From positions 12,918,863-12,982,862 of the forward strand of contig JALMQS010000055.1 in assembly GCA_024734495.1 (NCBI GenBank): a stretch of 64,000 bases of DNA. Reading direction: 5' to 3'. Below the pieces are notes generated by a model that was given only the letters and a program-made list of their open reading frames with translations, was not told the origin of the DNA and searched no databases. Positions 57,792 through 64,000 of the stretch are shown in pieces. The DNA comes from Forficula auricularia (Eukaryota; Arthropoda; Insecta; Dermaptera; Forficulidae). The translations under genes and the position numbers were made by a program. Each line of letters starts with the position of its first letter. Position 1 is the stretch's first letter.

Positions 57792-59045
57792 TTGTACTCC
57801 ATTGACTGGGATATTATAAATATGAAAAGAAGACCTATATTTAACTAAAAGTGACATTAAATAATTTTTTTCAAAATTGGACTTACATCTCTTTCAAAAT
57901 AAACGGTCTATATATAGTATTATATATATTATGAATTATGAGCTACGTGAATGAACCGACACTTATTCACTCTCACTCAAAAATAATAAAATTAAATGAA
58001 CAGAATAAGAAAAATTAAAAATTTTACCATTTAATCTAAAATTTAATTTTCATATATTTAGTTTTTTTTTTATTTATTTATTGGCATCGGGTAAAAACCC
58101 ATTTTGTCAGCCAAAATATTCACAATTTAGAGGAGAATTTCATTAAAAAAAGAACCAATACTTTGAGTGAACTTTCACTTTGGAGATGTGACTATTCATT
58201 TTAATATTTCGAATCCCCTATTGAATATTCCCACACCATGATAAATTTCAACTTTCTTGGTTTTCTGTTTGGAGATTTAACAATTTTAATTTCTTTTCAA
58301 CTTTTATTTCGCGCACCACCTCCCCTCTTCCTTCACCCATGAAATATCCAAAACACGTCCTTTTAAATAAAAACCTCTTCCCTACTAAACTAAACTTTAT
58401 TTTTTGAGATTTAATACTTTCAAGATCACCTGGAATACTCAAACAATATTCACTTAAAGGCCTCCTTCCTATTAAATTTCAGTTTTCTTCTTCCTGGGGA
58501 TTAAAATTTAATAACTTAATTTTTCTAAAACCATTTCTCACTTAATTCTTTTGAATAAAAGCCTAACTATATTTCCAAATTTTCAATTTTTTTTATCGTG
58601 AGTTATTGGCGTAAAATTCCTAGTTCTAGTTTATTGGTAAGTGCTATTCAATTTATCAGTACACGCAAATCTCTACTTTTATAATTATAAAAATTAAGAT
58701 AGATAGATTAATAATAATTATTGATAATCATAAAATCAATAAACCACTTCCGGGCCTCTCCTTCTTAGTCGACTCTTCCGGACTGCGGATTTAAAGGTCA
58801 AACTAGCAGATTAGCCAAAGAATAGCTAGCTTCATTTTGCATGTACTAATTCTAAAATAAATTACCAACCTCTTTACCACATAGAAAACACTAGATCTGC
58901 CAAGTTATTTAAGGGTTTATCATCTGATACAATAGTCATAGACTTTCACGGAAAATTTTTAGGAGTGGAAGTTTGAAATCTAATTCATTAATCTATTTTT
59001 ATTTAATTATGTTTGAAGATTTTTTAATGCAGTATTATTATTATT

Positions 59046-59219
59046 TTTGGCTTTTCGCCCTTTCTAGCCATAAGCCAATTTACGATACCTATTATTATTA
59101 TTTTTTTAATTTGTCTCTACCCAGGGATCATATTTTAGCCGGATGCCTCTAGTCGGATTCGAACCCGGGTCCACTCGGTTATCAGGCTGGTACGCTAACC
59201 CCTAGCCTAATCCGACCCC
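59046..59219 (-). repeat. tRNA-derived SINE, copy B
   Basis: Counterpart of 28073-28246. Confidence 0.85.
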
Positions 59220-61577
59220 AATTCAGTATTTCATCAAGACAGTAAGGACAAACAAACTGATTGTTGCTATTGACAACAGTAATAAACATTTCTTACTCGA
59301 TCCAAAAGGGCCCATCATTGTACACTATTACGCTTATGAGATCCAGACTTCCTATCGCCCTGAAATCATTTTTCACTTTTTGGTTTTAAAAACATGCTAA
59401 ATCCGACATAGGTGGCTCTGAGCTCGTTAGTGTTCTGAATGGACTGTACTCTCAGTATATATAACTGGACAAATGACTGAGTAAATTCATTACAGTTAAC
59501 CGAAAATCGCAGAGAGTCCTCATATTTGAGAAATCAAGCAGAATAAGTCGATCGAAATGTCGTAGTTAATAGTTATATTGTATTATTTGTTCATGCTCAA
59601 GAAATAATTATAATTATTTTTAACCCTTAATAAATTTAATCACAAAAATACAAAGTTTAACAGCTACATATCTCTGTAATCATCAAGTTACACTTGATAC
59701 AAGAACAAAAAAACTTTTAAAATTTTAAAATAATAGATTTCTTCTAAAAGTTTTATATTAATATATGTATGAATACTTATGCAATACATTAAAAAATATT
59801 TTTCTAAGATTAGTTTGGACTCTCTTCCGTAAAATCCTGGCTAAGTACCTTTGGGATATTAAATGCTGTTGGATTGATTCAATCGTCTCAATTATATTGA
59901 AATAGCTATCTCACTGAAATTCATTGTGGATTGAATGAAATAAATACTATAAAATTAAATATTTCAATTTTTAATAGGTTTTATATTTTCACTTTCACTG
60001 ATATAATACCTATAAATATTTTTTTTATTCGTTGATTTGGCTGTTACGCGAATAAAAAAAGACGGATAACCAAAATTTTATTAATTAAGTTTAAATTGAT
60101 GACTTTTTAATTTGTCTTTAGAGTTTTTACATTATAAATTACTCATTAAATATTTTTTTAACTAATTTAGCATTTTTTATATAATTTATGTTTCAGCATT
60201 TTAATAACAAACTAAGAATCATATCAAATAGCAGATATGCATCATTTAGAGATTGTGTGGGAGCAGATTATCTTCCTTTTCTTTAAGATGACTTGGTCAC
60301 TATATCACTTTTTCATTGATAGGGATGCAAAAGTTCAGCTGTCATGCATTATGATATTATTGTGAGACGAGGTTTTCGTGCGTGCCGAAGGCACGCCCTC
60401 GAAGCTCTGCCCTCCGGGCTGGTGCCCTGGCAGGCGGCGTCTCGGTCTAAAAATGTTATTCCTCTTAAAAAACCACACTCCAAATGTATAAGTACCTGTA
60501 AACTCCCGAAAATATATAGTCTCTTAAAAGTTTCGCCTCATTTTCGTCCTGACACAGCCTCAGAAATGAGGCTCTAGATATGAATCTGGAAGTATTTTTT
60601 TTCTATAATCTACAGCATTGTGATATTTTTTGTGTGGAAATAGATTTATTTAAATAAGTGGAATCGTGTGACTCAGGAGAATTATATTATATCATTTTTT
60701 TAAAATTTGGGATCGATAATCGATATAAGGGTCCAAATATTTAAAAGAGATCAGGTGTTGTTTGTATGACAGGCTGCTCCAGTATTGTCATGAGAAACTC
60801 GGGCATGCGTGCCTTAAGTCGTTCAATTTTATAAAAATCAAAAAATAAGAATAACAAAATTTAGATTTCTAAAAAATTATAAAAATTGGCAAATTATTAA
60901 AAAATAAACAAATAATATATAAAATATAAATCAAAAAAGATGTGATTAATTTCTTTTTCTGTGCGCAAAGAAAAGCGAATTGAATATTTAACTTTTGAGT
61001 AGGGGGGGAGGAATAATTATCAATATATTTAATGTTTCTTAATTAAAATCAACTGGAGTCTTTCATTTCGAAATTCGAGTTCAAATTACAATTATATTTC
61101 AAATTTCCCATGCAAATATACCGACGGCATCAGCGCTGTCGGGAACATTCTCTGAGCGTTGCTGCAAATTAATCTAGGCTATTATATATAGTATGATATA
61201 TTTTATTATTACAGAATAAACAATTATATTTATAGATAGTTTTAGGGCGAACAAGTGTTATATCCAATAGAGATATATACATTTAAAATTCCTTTATATT
61301 TTTTAAATAAATTTTGGTAATACTTTTATTTTTTATTATTAGATATTTAGTTTAATTTAATGAGGCGAATTATTGGTAAAAGGGACAATTTAATAAATTG
61401 CTAATTTACTGTTCAAGTAACGTTTCGTCCTTTAATTTTTGGACTTCATCAAGCTCAACAATTATATTTACAGAGCATTTTTATCCATAGAAATATACAT
61501 TAGTTGCTAGTAGTTTAAGCGTTCATAGTATACTCTTGTTAAGCAGCTCTAATATGTACAATAGTACAGTGTACATA

Positions 61578-62406
61578 TTATGTATATCATCATCGAGTAT
61601 ACAGTCCTAAGACTGGTTTGATGCAACAATCCGTCTCCACTCGACTCTGTCCCCCGCTAGCTGTTTGACCTCTCTAAATGTCTGGCATCCCATATCCCCA
61701 ATTATTTGGTTGAAATATTCTAATCTGGGTCTTCCCTTCCCCTTTTCTTTCCCACCTCCCCTCCAAGATATCCCTAAGCAGTCCCCCATGTCTCGGTGTG
61801 TGCCCCATCATCTGACCTCTTCTCTTCTTCAGACTCTTCCACAAGGTTCTTTTTTCTCCGATTCTTCCAAGAACTTCTTCATTTGTAATTTTATCCATCC
61901 ATTTGATATTCATCATTCTTCTGTAGCACCACATTTCGAAAGCCTCTAATCTCTTTCTCTCCGCTTTTCTAATTGTCCAGGTTTCATACCCGTACATGGC
62001 TATGCTCCAATATCTTCAATAGCAACTTCCTGTTTTCTAAGCTGATTGAGGAGGAGCATAGTAGTTTTTGTTTTGAATTAAACCCCATTTTTGCTTGGGC
62101 AATTCTTGATTTAATTTCGTTTTCGCTCCTCCCATCCCATGTTATTTTACTTCCTAGGTAGCGGAATTTCTTAACTCCTTCTAGGTTTCCTTGGTTAATT
62201 TTGATACATTCCTGTCTCGTTTGTTCTTTTTTTGTACATACTAGGACCTTGGTTTTATTCTTGTTTATTTTCATTTTGATTTCTTTTATTAGGATTTGGT
62301 TAATTCCATTCAGGGCGTCCTCTAATTCTTTTTTATTGCTTCCTAGAAGGGCAATGCCATCGGCAAATCTTAACATTATGTAGTATGTATATGTAGAGAA
62401 AAACAT
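61578..62406 (-). mobile_element. 5'-truncated LINE, second family, copy B
   Basis: Counterpart of 30605-31433, with the same FADG box. One C fewer near 61736 extends one reading frame at its end. Confidence 0.85.
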
Positions 62407-63666
62407 ATTTTCTAATTGTTAACTATGTTGAGGTCCAAAAATTAAAAAACTAAACGTTTCTTAAACAGTAAATAAGAGTTTCATTAAAGTATCCTTTTTT
62501 CTAATACTTCACACACTTTTTTTAAATTAAATTTTAAATAAATTTTTAATTAATTTTTTGTAATATTGTTATTTAGAAATTTAAGCGGAGTAAATGTGAA
62601 AGTAACGATGTGTTCGTTTATAAAACAAGCCATAATTTTTTTTATTAAACAAAAATATTCTGTTCATAATTTTAACAATTGTATCGGAGCTGTTTTTGGA
62701 GTGGTTTATTTTTCATTTTATATATAGATCAATACTTACCTTTGGAAGATTTATTATTCCCGAGAGATTGCTTTTATTTTTTTTTCTTGCACACAAATCT
62801 CGGAAGTTTTTGAAATAAATATTTCATGAAGAGAATCTTTTCTAATGCATAAGATATCGAAGAAAAGAAATATACTTAGTTCTTGTTCAAAATTACCAAA
62901 TAAAATATCTACCCTACTTTAAAGAAATTAAGTAATAATTATAAGATTATCAATTTTAAATAATAATAATAAAAGAAAAATATTTATTTAAAATAAATTT
63001 AATATTTTAATTTTGTAAATAAGTACCATCTATACTGTTTAAAAATATTTTATAAGTTAAAGATTTTGTTGTTTTAGATTTTTGAGAAAATAATTTTTTG
63101 AAAAAACTAGTATTTTTTAATATTTAATATTATAATTACAAGCTAGGCTAGATTTTAATACGTCCTTTTGGGTGATTGTTAAAAAGTCAGATGAGCAGTT
63201 GAGAATACTATTCAGGCAGTTCGCCAGATGTAATTATGCTTACCAGCTGCTCACCTAACTCGATATCTTGAAAACGATCACAGATATATAGTGATTTAAA
63301 CGTTGTTTAGTGTTATATTTTAAAAATAAATAAAAATTAAAAACTATTTACAAAATGCATGATTATTTAAAAAAAATTCTCTAAAATATTTAATAAACAA
63401 ATAGCTGAGTAAGATTATAATTCTTCCTTGATGATTCATTATAATATTTAGCAATATTTCATGTCTTTTTAAGCCCTTAAATAAGAAATTATTTTAAAAT
63501 AATATAGATTAAATAATTACAAAATAGAACAGAGCACGGTATGTATTTTTTTTAATTATAAGTAAATGCCTGTTTCTTGTTTGATTCTATTTTCTTATTA
63601 AGCTGATTAGAAGGCGTGTGGCCGGTTGCTGACTCTCTAGGCGAACTGGATTGGTGATGGATAAAG

Positions 63667-64000
63667 CGAAACGAGGGTGAACCGTGATTAGAATTAGGTG
63701 TATACTGTCTTTGGAATTATATGGAACTAGCTGTACCCGGCGTGCCTGTCCCAGCTAGGTCCTCCAGGCGGGTTGCCCTGGCGGGCAGCGTCTCGGGGTT
63801 GAAGTATTAGCTGTCCAAAATTGATTACCGTTTATGTAAATTGTTTATATATCTATATATATTTCTTGGGTGACTTTGACCATTTAAAGAAAGATTCAAA
63901 TTCTTTGAAAATATTCGTTTATTAAAATGCAAATAAAAAATAAATCGAAAAATGCTTGAAAATTTTTTCATAAATATAAAAGGGCAAGTGAACAATCCAT
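63667..64000. mobile_element. GTGAACCGCGA MITE with insert, copy B (cut by window edge)
   Basis: Counterpart of 32694-33027. Confidence 0.55.

Larger units (their letters stand above)
42126..64000 (+). repeat. Large duplicated block, copy B
   Basis: Repeats 11284-33027 in the same orientation. It begins at the first base after the gap and runs off the right edge. Differences are mostly single-base indels, plus an insertion of about 120 bp near 44085-44205. The first 600 bp differ most, with several small indels. Confidence 0.97.

Overview
The window is nuclear DNA of an invertebrate, most likely an insect or other arthropod. It is very AT-rich, its genes are split by GT-AG introns, and almost everything else is transposon debris. 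I see hAT, mariner-like, Mutator-like and one unclassified DNA transposon, two LINE families, tRNA-derived SINEs, and many fold-back elements. There are no operons, Shine-Dalgarno sites or phage genes.

Layout. 1-8571: the 5' two-thirds of a WDR12 (Ytm1) ribosome-biogenesis gene on the minus strand, five exons with consistent splice phases; its introns carry a SINE, a 2.1-kb DNA transposon and a MITE hit by two hAT elements. The gene continues past the left edge. 8572-15500: its upstream region, with an E-box next to the start codon, then several hAT elements with clear 8-bp target duplications; one holds a LINE fragment. 15569-25638: a candidate two-exon gene for a 325-residue, Lys/Asn/Glu-rich helical protein of unknown function. 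Its 9-kb intron holds a 2.76-kb head-to-head array of about 398-bp units with tRNA-like cores, a LINE and large fold-backs. 25790-33440: MITEs, a SINE and a second LINE. 33440-42025: a nested mariner/hAT/SINE cluster, a fold-back carrying a tRNA-like sequence, another MITE and AT-rich spacer.

A run of 100 N (42026-42125) marks a scaffold join. Immediately after it, 42126-64000 repeats 11284-33027 almost base for base, with one insertion of about 120 bp and scattered single-base indels. The second copy begins exactly at the gap, so an unmerged haplotype or overlapping contig is more likely than a real 31-kb tandem duplication. Second-copy features are listed separately; the candidate gene there has two frameshifts.

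Most interesting: (a) the head-to-head array inserted between 12-bp direct repeats; (b) recurrent hammerhead-ribozyme-like cores (CTGAWGA-stem-GAAA), two of them facing each other in a palindrome, as known from Penelope-like elements and retrozymes; (c) a pair of inverted 250-bp repeats bracketing WDR12 exons 4-5. Splice joins and family names are read by eye and were not checked by any search.
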